In this document: positions 46,416 to 57,421 of the stretch, piece after piece
How positions within the stretch are numbered: the first letter of the stretch is position 1
Layout of the letters: each line of letters opens with the position of its first letter
DNA from: Uloborus plumipes
Taxonomy: Eukaryota > Arthropoda > Arachnida > Araneae > Uloboridae
Direction: 5' to 3'
DNA: 64,000 nt
Assembly (NCBI GenBank): GCA_038373865.1
Contig: JAXGGA010002991.1
Span: 46,768 to 110,767 of the forward strand
Made by a program: the position numbers and the translations under genes
The notes under the pieces: model-generated
The model's database searches: none
What the model saw: the letters and a program-made list of their open reading frames with translations, nothing else
Told to the model about the DNA's origin: nothing

Positions 46416-46675
46416 GAAGGGCCAGGGGGAAAAAAGATGAAAGTCACTTTTTCGTCAATTTTGAGATATTAACGCTATCTAGGGGCTATGAAGGAGTAAT
46501 ATCATCTGGTAAAACAACAAGGAGGGGGGGGGGAGAAAAGATGAGAATCGACCGAAACGTGCATGAAAACTCTATTAACTACAAAAGGAGTAGCGAGAAA
46601 TCAAACTTTGTTCTTCGTTTTTCTCGAAATCGCTCTTTGGTCACTTTCATCTCCCTCCCCCCCCCCTGGCCCTTC
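46416..46675. mobile_element. Inverted-repeat element with GAAGGGCCAGGGGG ends
   Basis: Seen: GAAGGGCCAGGGGG at left, CCCCCTGGCCCTTC at right, followed inward by AAGATGAAAGT / ACTTTCATCT. About 260 bp. No convincing target duplication. Confidence 0.7.
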
Positions 46676-46730
46676 ATTTTTTGAAGAAGTGTTTAGCATA
46701 AGCCACGGAGCTTATCCCGTTTTTATTGTC

Positions 46731-46940
46731 GCATGAGCTGCATGCCGGGAAACAGACGAGAATCCTCGCTAAAAGCGATTAGAAGCGAACTTCCCAGTCT
46801 CTGTGTGCCAAGTCCGTTCCCGCGCTCCTACGCCCTATAACTCACTTATCCAGAGGTCTATTTACTTTGCATTCCGCTCTCCCCAGAGCGCCGGATGCCG
46901 AGCCGGGGCGCCCGCCATGTTGATGCCCCGAATGGGAACA
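46731..46940. promoter_or_regulatory. CpG-rich patch with YY1-like site
   Basis: Seen: GCATGCCGGGAAA at about 46740, several CpGs, and CCCGCCATGTT at 46911-46921, whose inverse AACATGGCGGG fits the YY1 initiator-type motif. Short frames start at that ATG on either strand but end within about 26 codons. Candidate bidirectional promoter; no attached gene identified. Confidence 0.35.
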
Positions 46941-47030
46941 GGGGCGGATACAATACTGGAGGCGATGGCGCGATCCTTTGAGACACCTACATCAGTAAAT
47001 TTTTGATACTGAAGTTCATAAAGGGGGCCA

Positions 47031-47100
47031 CGTGGGCCTAGAGGTAGAGCATTCTCCTCGTAAGCAATTGGTCGCGGGTTCGAGTCCCGCCTTGCCCATG
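47031..47100 (+). other. tRNA-Thr(CGT)-like SINE head, left member of an inverted pair
   Basis: Seen: TGGGCCTAGAGGTAGAG (A box), loop CTCGTAA with CGT in the anticodon position, GGTCGCGGGTTCGAGTCCCGC (perfect T-arm and B box). D- and anticodon stems are mispaired, so it is not a working tRNA. The downstream body (CTGTGCCGTAAATCTGT, TTTGTCAGGAGGCAAGGCG) is shared in inverse by 47280-47360, identifying a tRNA-derived SINE. Confidence 0.7.
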
Positions 47101-47365
47101 GTTGTTATTTCAACCTCTCTGTGCCGTAAATCTGTCCTGTGTTTGTCAGGAGGCAAGGCGCATAGTACGCAGTCCTCATGTATGTCGAAGCTACAGGCAT
47201 CTGTATTTTGAAAAAAAGTTCAAAAAACTTAAATTATTTTTTCAGAAGCCATCAACTTCAACATACATGAGGACTATGCTATGAGGAGGATGCTATGCGC
47301 TTTGCCTCCTGACAAACACAGAACAGATTTACGGCACAGAGAAGTTGAAATAACATCCATGAGAA

Positions 47366-47437
47366 TGGCGGGATTCGAACCCGCGACCACTTGCTAACGA
47401 GGAGAGTACTCTACCTCTAGGCCCACGTGGCCCCCAA
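47366..47437 (-). other. tRNA-Thr-like SINE head, right member of the inverted pair
   Basis: Inverse of 47031-47100 with TCGTTAG in the loop and GGTTCGAATCCCGCC as B box. The two SINE bodies meet tail to tail around 47210-47250, so the whole 47025-47440 block can fold into a hairpin with a tRNA-like head at each outer end. Confidence 0.7.
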
Positions 47438-47454
47438 AACTTAATTTTAGAAGG

Positions 47455-47620
47455 GTTTTAATAATGCTGAAGGAAGGAAGTTTGAGCTTTCCCCCGAAAT
47501 GTTTCGGAATTGAAATTCGAAAGATCTGTGATCAATATTTGTAAACCGGTATGCATGGTAAAAAGTAAGTAATAAAATCAATCGCCCCTCCCTTCAAAAA
47601 TGTCTGGGTCCGTCCTTGAA
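47455..47620 (-). repeat. Fragment of the GGCGGATCCAG element family
   Basis: Shares GAAATGTTTCGGAATTGAAA and ATATTTGTAAACCGGTATGC-type blocks with 27993-28264 in inverse orientation. Confidence 0.5.
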
Positions 47621-47759
47621 TGGAAAGGTTAGGTTGGAAATGATATTGGTATTGTTGTCTTGTGCCAACTGTACCGTCATTCGGGGTGAAGTCCAACTTC
47701 CGTAGAATACACATACCATAAGGACCCCTTCATATGGTACGCAACCATTCATAGCACAT

Positions 47760-48002
47760 TTACGCAAAGGAAGGACGAGGATAGGAGAGAGACAGTATTT
47801 CCACGCTCAAACCTGGATTCGAACCCGTAACCTGCCCATCCAAGTCAAACGTCTCTGACCACTGGACAAGGTGGCCGGCGTTGGGAATAGTCAAACTTTT
47901 TCCACCGCCTGCTCGGTCGTTCCATCTAGAGACTGCAGTTTCGTGCAAATTAGAACTCATCTGTCTAGAAAAAGAAGTAACCGAGCTGATTGTGGATGTC
48001 AT
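47760..48002 (-). repeat. tRNA-derived repeat (second SINE family)
   Basis: Seen on the minus strand: TGTCCAGTGGTCAGAG (A box), GGTTACGGGTTCGAATCC (B box) at about 47810-47885. They are preceded by CACGAAACTGCAGTCTC and CGGTTACTTC blocks that also occur at 3780-3860. The tRNA part is degraded. Body lies on both sides, so element limits are uncertain. Confidence 0.55.
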
Positions 48003-48549
48003 CTTTTGAAGTCATGAGTGCTGAAAAAAAAAAAAAAAACTGGAACGTACTTTGAACGTCAAAAAAAAAAAAAATACCGAACGGTCCGAATTTTAATTTA
48101 ACGACCCGAAAAATGTTTAAAATGGCTCTTTCTACCCGAAGTAGTTATGGGATCTCAATTTTGGTCTCATTGAAAAGCTCGCGAAAAATACCCTTTGGAG
48201 AATTTTCCTTCTCCTAAGGTTTTCAAAACTCCTAACTGCTAACTGCACCCAGAAAAAAGATACGGGCGTTTTTAAGATGTTAAAATAATTTTAAATTGAA
48301 TTTATCAATATCGGCTGCACGAGAGTGAAAGAAATTAAATAGCGTGAAAGAAATCATTGCTGAGAATGAGGTGTTGTCATTTTTTTCTTAAATATAAAAA
48401 AATATAATAATTGCTTTTCCTTTTAAGCATTTCCTGTTCCTGGGGATTTAAAACTTTTTTGGCCATTGGTTCGTTTTTCGCACTGCGTGCCGGCAAAGTA
48501 TCGACTACAATCTAATCGGAAACTTTATTAGACGCACGCAACAGGACAA

Positions 48550-48664
48550 ACCGTATTTTTCGCCGTATAAGACGCACCGGATTATACGGTATATATTTAA
48601 GATTAATTAAAATTGGGGGATTTAATTTAAAATTGGGTGCGTCTTATACGGCGAAAAATACGGT
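48550..48664. mobile_element. 115-bp MITE
   Basis: Seen: near-perfect inverted repeats of about 29 bp starting ACCGTATTTTTCGCCG and ending CGGCGAAAAATACGGT, both with TATAAGACGCACC inside. Only about 55 bases lie between them. Target duplication unclear. Confidence 0.85.
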
Positions 48665-48675
48665 AACTTTTATTC

Positions 48676-48716
48676 TCAATGTAGACCGCGAAGAGCCGGG
48701 TGACACAGCTAGTTGT
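48676..48716. repeat. Possible Helitron-like 3' end
   Basis: The phrase CGAAGAGCCGGGTGACACAG followed by CTAGTT resembles arthropod Helitron 3' termini (GC-rich hairpin then CTAG/T). No 5' end found. Confidence 0.3.
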
Positions 48717-49179
48717 TAATAAAGTTAACAAATAATTTTCAAGTGCAAGCATTGAATTGTGCATTTCCGACTTTGGTCTTGTCTGCAAATGGTGCTACGC
48801 TTTTTAACCTGTTAACTGGGTATGACGAAATATTTCGTCATACATTAATACTAAATTTTTTTTCTGCCTACGATATAATATTTAAAAAGACATTTTATAA
48901 GAAGAAATAAAATCAGCAATTAACATAAACTGGGAAGCTGGGAATAACTTTGAAAACTTGGCTTTTTTTCTTGAGATTGTGAACGATGTGATTTTTGATA
49001 AAGATCATATTAAAACTGCTACAGAACACACTTTACAATATTTATGTGCTGCAATTACGAATTGAAACAATACCAAGGTACTCATTGAACACTATTATTT
49101 GGTTGAAATGTTCATTTGGGGGGAAATTCAGACCCTCTTTTGAACTGTCCATAAAAAGGCATGCGAGGCATTAATGGGT

Positions 49180-49390
49180 TAATACTAAAGGCTAAACTAT
49201 ATTACATGTTGATGTATTATAAGTGCATGTAAACTTAGCGGATGTTCAATAGTTTTGAAAATTAGAGGGAAATCAGTTAGAGTATCATGAAATATACTTT
49301 AACCTTTAGTATTAATGAGATAGTTCTTTTTAGTTTGATAAACTCTAAAAGCGTATTTTTTAGTTTTTTAAACTATAAATTAATTATTTC
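49180..49390. repeat. Interspersed repeat with AATACGCTTTTA blocks, copy 2
   Basis: Seen: AATACTAAAGGCTAAACTAT, ACATGTTGATGTATTATAAG, TTCAATAGTTTTGA, CCTTTAGTATTAATG, CTAAAAGCGTATTTTTTAG in order. Matches 38105-38400 in inverse, and 50395-50640, 51215-51385 and 58655-58765. Confidence 0.65.
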
Positions 49391-50645
49391 CATCTCTTTC
49401 CTCAACGATTCTTTCGCGATGGCATGCTTATGACCAGGCCTGCCAACGCTATCGAATAGTTATACCTCACACACGGGCGTCTTATCTTGCGAATTCAAAA
49501 TAAAGCTGCCCTGTTGCACGAAATTCGCCTCCGCCCACAGCGTGTCGCGTTTCGCCATTTGCATCCAAAGTGATAATGTTCGAAGTTTATGAGGAGCCGC
49601 CGTGATTAAAATTGAAACAGTTCTGCTTGAAATAACAAGCTTTGCATTTGAAATCGAGTTGACTGTAATCAACCACCGAGTGGCAACATTTTCTTTTTCA
49701 AATATTTTCCAACATTCTATTTTTCGAGTCAAAATAAATATATGCTGTTGAAATAAGTTTATGTTTAGAGCTTCTAGCGTAGCCAACTAAAGTTTAAGAA
49801 ACTCTTTTTTTCGAAAAAAAAAAGTTGATACAAATTTTTGCTTTGTGATTAAAGTTTTTTTTTTTTTTTTCATGTTTTTTAAACTTTTGCATGCAACAGG
49901 GCCAATTCAGTATTTTCTCATTGAGCTAAAAAAAATTATTTGAAGATGCATATAGTTGAATATTTTTTCTATTGATCCCGCCCTATATTTTCCGATTATA
50001 AATATCATCTTCGATCCCTGATAATTTTTTCTCTTTTTATTCTATTCATTTCTTTCCTTTATGTTCTTTCCTCTTATACTATTTATTTTTTCCATCACAA
50101 TCGCTTTAATTCAAGACTGAAATTGCAGCGTTGCTGTATTATTTATCATTTTGATGTTACAGTTACGAGTTTCACAGTAATGTTTCATTCAGTAAGACGA
50201 GGGTTGGGGGGAAAGCAGTTGCTAACTATTAATAATGTCACTAAAGATTAGGGTTGCCATACGTCCCTAATTTTAAGGGACTACCGTAAGTTGAAATACT
50301 GTCCCGTTCGTTGGAAATCTTAATACGGGAAGGCTTAAGTCCTGTATTCTAGTTAGCAAGCTTTAGCAAGCAAATGCGTATTTCAAATATATGGTGCTAC
50401 ACCATTTATAATACGCTTTTTTTTAGTTTTACATGTGGGTTTGTTTGTATGTATGTATGTAACTCTGAATAAAAGATAAAATTCACGTTCTTTACAAATA
50501 TAAAAGTAATTTATTTAATACTGTTATCATAATACTAAAGGCTAATCTGCTACATGTTGATGTATTATAAGTGTTACAGTTGTTTGTGTGTGTATGTAAT
50601 TCTGAACGAAAGATAAAATTCACGTTCTTTGCAAATTTGAGAGTA

Positions 50646-51204
50646 CAGTGAACTCTCACCTATACACCGCTTCATTTATGCGCCTTTTTCACTTATACGA
50701 CGATTTTCAATGATCCCAGCACATTCCATAGCAAAATAAAGATAATTTCATTCGTTTGAGCGTCGCTCTAAACATGAATATTTCACTTACACGCCGATTT
50801 TTTTCGTAAAATGTAAAATAAACAATTTATTTTCTTTAAAAAATAATCATGTTTCTTCACTTTCATCTTTAATCTTCCGTCTTTATTGCTCACAGAAAGC
50901 ATTTTTTCCGCATGAACTAGAGTTTGGAGAGGGACAGTTATCTACTATGAATCGTTTTAAAGGGAACAGTTTGTGATTAGGTGCGCTAAAATTTGTTTAA
51001 TCTTTATCATTGTTTTTACGTTACAATAATTGCCAAACCGTAGTAATATGCCCCTGTTCTATTGAAACATTTTTATTCATGCTCTCCTTAGAACTTATGT
51101 TGCGTTTTAGACCTATAAATAGGCTGGTTCACTTATGCGTCTCTCTCACTTATGCTCCTTTTTCTGTTGGTCCCTTGGCCCCACGCATAAGTGAAAGTTC
51201 ACTG
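50646..51204. mobile_element. pogo/Tigger-type MITE
   Basis: Seen: CAGTGAACTCTCACCTATAC at left, GCATAAGTGAAAGTTCACTG at right, TA on both borders (50644-50645, 51205-51206). Subterminal CACTTATACGACG / CACTTATGCG repeats. The AT-rich interior is non-coding. It sits inside a copy of the AATACGCTTTTA repeat family (50395-51385), which it splits. Confidence 0.85.
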
Positions 51205-51491
51205 TATTATATTCAATACTATCATTGATACTGAAGGATAAACTATATTACATGTTGATCGGTTATAAGTGCATGTAAACTTAGAGGATATTCAATAGTT
51301 TTGAGCATCAGAGGGAAATAAGACTATCATGAAATATTTTGATTAATTCTAAAAGTATTTTTTGGTTTTTTAAAACTATATTGTAAAATTATTACAATTA
51401 GTGACACACATAAATTGCAATTGTCTTTACAAAAAGTTGAAGTTACATTCAAACGTAAATTGCATTGTTCTTCTCCTTCTTCTTTAGTCTC

Positions 51492-51930
51492 TTAACGCCT
51501 AGTAACGCATGAGGCCGCTAGCATGGCTTTCCAACCTGTACAGTTCAGTGCCGCTTCCCTAGCTCGTCCCCAGCTTGGCCAGCCAAAGGCATTTCGTTCT
51601 TGAATGGCCATCTGGCGCCAGGTAAGTTTTGGACGGCATCGCTTCCTTTTGCCATCAGGGGTCTACGTGAGAGCAGTTCTTATTGGGTCTGTTGCTTTCA
51701 TTCTGAGAACACGTCCTATCCATGTCCATCTTTGCTTTTTCGCCCGTGTAGTTATGGGCTTGCAATTAGTGTGTCTGTATATGTCTGAATTGGAAATTTT
51801 ATTTGGCCAGTAAATGTTTAGAATTCTTCTCAGGTTTTTGGTTTGGAAGGCATGGAGCTCTTTTTCTTGCTGTCTAGTTAACTTCCATGTATTGCTTCCA
51901 TAGAGTAAGATTGCATTGTTACTGCAGTTA
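51492..51930 (-). pseudogene. LINE ORF2 C-terminal fragment
   Basis: Seen on the minus strand: AILLYGSNTWKLTRQQEKEL, AFQTKNLRRILNIYW, RAKKQRWTWIGRVLRM, then an in-frame TAG, PDGKRKRCRPKLTWRQM and a stop at 51492. This 'LLYG.ETW...' to 'RWIGHVLRM..GKRKRGRP' layout is the C-terminal tail that follows reverse transcriptase in RTE/CR1-like LINEs. The rest of the element is absent (5' truncation). Confidence 0.88.
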
Positions 51931-52543
51931 AATTAAGTAGCAAATATGACAATGCAGTTTCGACTTTTATGCGTAGCAGGGCAGTATAGGATCCCTTCAT
52001 GCTACGGAATGACTCTAGGATTGACTAGCTCCAAGAAAAGGGATCTCCAAAATGGATGCGGAGCCGGCTCCTCATCCTCGGATCCTCCGCTCGGCGGACA
52101 CGGCCATAATTATCCAATTCAGATGACGGAGATTTCTAGCGGGCGAAGAGCTTTCAGACTTTTCTCTGTTCGTGGGATTATAATCAAATTCGCATTTAAA
52201 AGACGACGACTAATGGGATTTTCAACAGGTTCTTTTTTCCTTTGCCCCCCCCTCCCCCCCTCCCGCCGCCCTTCCTTCGCTCATAAACAGGTCGGCGAAA
52301 CACTTGTCATCCAGAGTGATCGTCATCGTTCTGCTTTTCATTGTTGGTAATCTCTTTCCGAAAGATGATAATCGTAATCGTAAATCTAAGTAAGTTTTAA
52401 AACAATTGACAGTTTGAAGCCAGTATATCGCATTTGTCGAGTGGATGTTTATCGATACATAACGACAGGGATGAAACACTGCTCCACGATATAACAAAAA
52501 CTCATTGTTTTACAGTGAAATGACTGCATAGGAATCTCTATTC

Positions 52544-52875
52544 TACACTGCAAAAAATGAACTGTTGTTTTTACAGTATAATAATGGCAGCCGAGGTTCC
52601 AATTTAAAACTGTAAAATGCACAGTAACAAACTGTAAAACTAACAATTTCAGTTTCTTACTGTAAAGTTAGCAGTTTTACGGTTTATTGCCGTAAAATCT
52701 ATCTGTATTATACTGTAAAAACAACAGTATAATACTGGCAGCAGAGGTTCCAGTTTAGAACTGTAAAATGCACGGTAATAAACTGTTAAATTAGTAGTTT
52801 TTCAGTTTTTTCTGTAAGATTACTAATTTTACGGTTTGTAAAAGTAGCAATTTTAGTTTATTACTGTAAAATTAG
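52544..52875. mobile_element. MITE with TACACTGCAAAAAATGAA ends, copy 2
   Basis: Same internal ACTGTAAAAACAACAGTATA / GGTTCCAGTTTARAACTG blocks as 41176-41507. The left end is intact. The right end is decayed, so the boundary is approximate. Confidence 0.75.
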
Positions 52876-53334
52876 CAATTAGCTTCAAAAAAGTTTACTT
52901 ATACTCTTTGATCTTTGTTGGGAACTTATTAAGAGAAAACTCACTTAACCAAGGATTTTCAAAAAATGTAACAGTAATAAAGAAACAACTGTAATCTAAA
53001 TAAAAAAAAAGAATGTTTGTTGCTTGCCCAGAAATGTGAATAGGGAACTTAAGAATATCTTAAAAACTTAATTGAGCTGTTAATTTTTACTTTTTCGCCA
53101 AATAAAAGCAGCAAAGACATATATATATATATAAGGGGTGGACCCAGGGGGCCCGAACTCCTCCCAAAATCAAGATAAATTTTGAGTAAAACGTACTTCA
53201 GTTGGCGTTTGTTCATAATTAATTTCTAGCCATTAGTTCAAAAAAACATACCAGAAGAGAGCCAAGCGGGCCCGCCGCATTAGAGGGAGCTCACAACGTT
53301 TAATTTTTTTTGTCGTGTCTATGACTTAGCCGAA

Positions 53335-53620
53335 CTAAATAACTCCATGGATCCTTTTCACTGCTTTTGCTATTTGTTGGATGTTATCGTCATAAAGGTT
53401 TACAAGTGACGGCAATACACCAATTTCTCTCAGGTTCGCACCAATTGCTGGACACTGGACACTCAAAGATATGACAAGATGTAAGCTGTGTATCTGAGCA
53501 ATTACAACAGTTTCTATACACCCTTCTACCCTCGCCATCAATCCTCATGCCCCTGTGATGGCCGATTCTCAGCCTGGCTATAGTTTTGTTATTGATCGAC
53601 TTGTATTTATTTCACAAAGC
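53335..53620 (-). pseudogene. LINE ORF2 C-terminal fragment (RNase H-side zinc-knuckle type)
   Basis: Seen on the minus strand: TIARLRIGHHRGMRIDGEGR, RNCCNCSDTQLTSCHIFECP, then (after a small insertion that shifts frame) ANLREIGVLPSLVNLYDDNI and a stop at 53335. The 'ARLR.GH..G.....C..C....T..HIF.CP' pattern is the conserved end of jockey/CR1/I-like LINE polyproteins after RNase H. Only the tail is present. Confidence 0.85.
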
Positions 53621-54865
53621 TGGTGTTTCACTTGGATTGATTTATCTCTAAGTTTAGATTTAGCTATTGCGTACAACTTTTAATCTCTGCATCAATGGCG
53701 AAATGAAAATATAGATGCTTTCCAATGCCGGAATTCAAGGCGAAAATCCGGGTCCAATGCCCCTGATGAAAATTTCAGAAGGCAGCAAATTCAAGTGTCT
53801 CTCCAAGCACGGGAGCAAAAGGGGACGACGACCTGCCCCATTGAGCTATTTACATTATAGACAACGTGTAAAAGCATTTTTTGAGCATGTCTACCATTGA
53901 AAATCAAAATTAAAGTAAGGAGCACGAACAATATTCTTTCTTGTAGCAATAAAAAGTGCAGGCCCGAAATATATGAGCTATCAATTCATAGAATTTTGGG
54001 TTGAAAACGGGGTTCCCTGTAACCCTTAAAAACGTGCTTTTAATGTTGTTTTTGATTTCTTAATATTCCCAACGCAATTTGCAGATTTGTACTTAATCTC
54101 TTCTTAAATATTGTTTTGATATAGATTTTTTGAAAGGTTTCTACTTATTTATTTTTGTAGTTTCTCTTTTCTCTTTATTTTTCTCTTCTTTTCTTTCTTT
54201 CCGCTTTTCTTTTCTTTTTTTTTTTTTTCCTTTTCTTGTAAGTTTTCATCCGAATTGATTTGATTTCTGTTACTTGAAGGTGTTTGGTCATTTTTAAGAT
54301 TTGTTTCCTTTCTTTGATCTGCAACTATTTTGAGCAATTGCCATGTTACTTCCTGCTTTGCGTTCTTCAGAACATTTTTTCATTATTATCTATTGACCTG
54401 GCTTTGGATTTTACAAAAGATTATCCTCGCTTTTCCTCGGTTAACCGCTTCTGACATTGGCTGATTTATCTGAACCGATACTTTTATAAAATTTCAAAGA
54501 TTCCCTTGCCCCTGCCGTTCTGGGGATCATTGTTTTGGTGACTGAAAACCAAAATTTTTATGTTTGGATTTTAAATTCTTTGCGATCCAAAAACTTGCAT
54601 GTAATGATTTTGTTATTTATTTTTTCAATAACGCATAGTGATTTTCGTTTTCATTTGTTTTTGCACAAAAATAAATGTTTTTAATTCAAAAGCAGACATG
54701 AATGCGACAAAATATAAAGACATTTTACTCTTGAATCAGAAGATTGTCATAATTATTATAAGGTCAACTTTTTCGTCGAGATGTATCAATTGGGCAAGCA
54801 CGAGGGATGGAAAACAAATGGACATTTATGCTACACTGCAAGGTTTCTTGACTCTGACATCAAGA
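53621..54865. other. Unassigned sequence
   Basis: AT-rich, with a polypyrimidine tract at 54160-54240. No gene or repeat boundary recognised. Confidence 0.5.
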
Positions 54866-54869
54866 TACT

Positions 54870-55020
54870 GACGTCACTTCCGTTTTCGCGCGGAAAACGG
54901 AAAAAAAGCATATGAAAATCGAGCTAACAGATAAAATGTCACAGCCTACTTTGCGAATTAGAGGAGATCGCTAACTGTTTGTGAGCTCTTATATTGGTTC
55001 CGCGCGTCGTGACGTCAGTG
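54870..55020. repeat. CRE-bordered repeat, copy 2
   Basis: Seen: ACTGACGTCAC on the left and GTGACGTCAGT on the right enclose GTCACAGCCTACTTTGCGAA and GTGAGCTCTTATATTGG, matching 8961-9085. The CTTCCGTTTTCGCGCGGAAA block near the left end is a separate palindrome. Confidence 0.65.
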
Positions 55021-55971
55021 TCAACTAAAGTTGCTGTGTAGTATAGTTTCATTTTGAGAAAGGGTTTGTTTTTTTATGCCGTGTGAGTAGTGGCACTGTC
55101 ATGATGAAGCAATCAGCCCCTGAAAAAGTGGTGAAACAATTATTTAAAAAAAAAATCGCTGTTTGAATTATTTTTTTTTCAACTTGACACAAATGTATCG
55201 TTTCTTTCAGAACATTAAACCTTAAAATGTTGATTCATAAATTTCTAAACAACGTCAGAAAAGTCTTATAAAAACGACATTTCATCATGAAGACTGTCTG
55301 CCGTACTGATGCCAGGACCCTGATGAATGTGTCTCACGGGAGAGGGCAGCACTTACCTGCAAAAAGTAACTCTTAAACAGCGCTAAATTCCATCATAGCA
55401 GGGGAATTTTTTTCTCTCAAAATAAAGAAACAAGCTATTATTTTTTCAATGTCACCGATTAATCCGGATTGGCTCCTGTTTAACACTGTAACACTGCTGC
55501 GTCTTTCAAAGTTTAGTAGTGAGCTGGAGAGAGATTGAGCGAGGAAAAAAAGTCGCAGACATTCCAATTTTCGAAATCCGTGGAGAACTTGGGAATTTGT
55601 GTTATTCCCAGTTAATGAGAAAATATGAAAAAAAAAAAAAATAGTGGCAGAGAAGATTCGAAACTGCCCGCGGCAGAACAACGAGACAGGAATGGAACTT
55701 TCGCACGACTGCTCGGCCCGGGGGAAAAGGGAGAGCACTCGGCCGGAGGAAGAGATTGTGGAACTCACACTCGGGGTCTCTGTGCGGGACCGACCCTATC
55801 GGCTGCCATTTTTGTCCTCTCTCGACAATCTTACCAATCTCTAATAGAGCGAAATTCGGATAATCCGCGGAAAAGGAGGGCGATGGCACGGCAAAAGCGA
55901 ATACGAGTTAAGTGACGCTAATAATCCAAGAAATGGGGGGGGGGGGGACAGTACAAGTGAACGGTATTGCT
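55021..55971. other. Unassigned, with GC-rich block 55640-55920
   Basis: Frames of 66-131 codons overlap in 55370-55915 on both strands, but none has a recognised domain. GATAATCCG blocks at about 55858 and, in similar form, at 56665-56690 look like paired ends of a pogo-type element enclosing the hAT below. That pairing is weak. Confidence 0.35.
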
Positions 55972-56487
55972 CAGGGGTTCCCAAACTTTTTTTGTTTCGT
56001 TGGAGCCCTTGTCTAGTTTTCGGATTTCCCGTAGACCCTCTTCCTTGGGGTAGTTCTAAAACTAATCAGGAATCGTAATAATATAACTCAGGCATACCAA
56101 AACCGGGAATTAAATGGTTAGGGCTCCATTTATTGATGTTCTAAAACAACCAGATGCTAACTTTCCAAAAGGTTCAGTTTGACAGTTTTTCTGAGGAGTG
56201 AAAAATTAAAATTTAAGTGAAAAGAAAGCAGACGAAGAGAAAAACGTAACAGTTTTATGCATACTTTCATAAAAATAATGACACAAAACTTAAATCAGCT
56301 AATATTCTTACATAGAGTAGGTGTACAGGGAAAAAAAGAAGACTGGGGCAGAGTGAATTTGGTGCATCAACAAAAGGACCCCTATTTGCATCTTGTGGAC
56401 CCCCAATTTTTTCTTTCCTTCATATGGACCCCTTCCAAAATCCCGGGGACCCCTGAGGGTCTTTGTGAACCACTTTGGGAACCACTG
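55972..56487. mobile_element. hAT-type element with CAGGGGTTCCCAAAC ends
   Basis: Seen: CAGGGGTTCCCAAAC at left, TTTGGGAACCACTG at right; target duplication GTATTGCT / GTATAGCT (7 of 8) at 55964-55971 and 56488-56495. Repeated GGACCCC / GGGGTCC phrases near both ends. No transposase. Confidence 0.82.
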
Positions 56488-56710
56488 GTATAGCTAAAGA
56501 AGGGTTAACGACCCAACACATACATTTTAATTTTAGCTACAATGATAACATTAAGTGCAAAAAAATATCTTCAAAAAGCTAAAAAGTACCATTTATGCAT
56601 TTGCATTTTTTTTTTCTGCATTCAACAAAACGCACCGAAAAAAAAAAGTATGAAAGACTCGCTGATAATCCGACCGCTGATATTCGGGTTTACTGTACTG
56701 TACCTCAAAG

Positions 56711-56970
56711 GCGTCGGACTCGTGACCGGAGGGACCCGGGTTCGATCCCCAGCAGATCAAAGATCCACCGTCTTGATTAATGGTGGCTGGGGGACGTTAA
56801 AAATGTCGTGGCCACAAAGTCCTCCAAGTGAAACGATACCTCTGGGGGTGCTGGGCCAAGGGTTTGCTCGGCCCTTGGTCTGGTTCAAAAATGAACAGAG
56901 CGCTCTTCAGGGTAATATCCCGGTTAAACCACGAGTTGTGGTAGGTACGGGGGACCCTGGAGTGTGTGAG
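56711..56970 (+). mobile_element. tRNA-derived SINE, 5'-shortened copy
   Basis: Seen: lacks about 27 bases of the head (A box gone) but keeps GGGTTCGATCCCC and the full body to GGGACCCTGGAGTGTG. A perfect 17-bp duplication TGTACTGTACCTCAAAG sits at 56694-56710 and 56971-56987. The insertion point is inside the end of the MITE that resumes at 56975. Confidence 0.92.
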
Positions 56971-56974
56971 TGTA

Positions 56975-57150
56975 CTGTACCTCAAAGCCAGACTAACGTA
57001 AGTTCTATTTTCGTTACTTTTCAGCAGAGCGCAATTTTTTTTATCTGATGCTTACAAAGGATAGGACTCGCTCTCTTTTAACGCTTTTAAATATTTGTGA
57101 TGGGATTTCTGTTATAGAATGACGCTCTCATGGGTCGAAACGATTCGTGT
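56975..57150. repeat. Broken MITE of the CTGTACCTCAGAACCAGA family, SINE target
   Basis: Seen: CTGTACCTCAAAGCCAGACT then AACGTAAGTT, GGATAGGACTCGCTCTCTTT and CTCATGGGTCGAAACG, the inverse of blocks in 35080-35250. The far end is missing. Confidence 0.65.
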
Positions 57151-57421
57151 TTTGTTTTTTGTACATAAACATGGAAAAAAAATATATGACAGGAGTTAAA
57201 AAAGTCCTTCAAAGTTATTCTTTATGATATTTTGAACGCGTGTTTAACATTTTCAAAACAAAAGCTGTAAAAGTTCATTCAAAACTTTCGGGTCCGGCAC
57301 TGTATGAAATTCTTTTTAGAGCAAACCAAAATTTTGAGCACTGAGCTTACTGTCTGTTTGCGTATTGTGAGCCTGGGAGCCACGGACGCTTCCATCTGAA
57401 AAAGGGGAAATAGGTTTTAGG

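Noticed and set aside
46416..46675. 8-bp target duplication around the GAAGGGCCAGGGGG element
   Set aside because: Flanks share only short A/T strings (CATTT); not convincing.
47031..47100. Functional tRNA-Thr(CGT)
   Set aside because: T-arm and boxes are good but the D and anticodon stems do not pair, and the following body is shared with an inverted second copy, so it is a SINE head.
49460..49786. 108-codon minus-strand frame
   Set aside because: No recognisable domain, no signals, ordinary for chance given its composition.
54149..54337. Lys/Glu-rich frame suggesting a charged protein
   Set aside because: Direct consequence of a C/T-rich tract (TTTCTTTTC...) on the opposite strand.
56542..57048. 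168-codon plus-strand frame
   Set aside because: It is a read-through of the SINE and adjoining MITE, not a gene.
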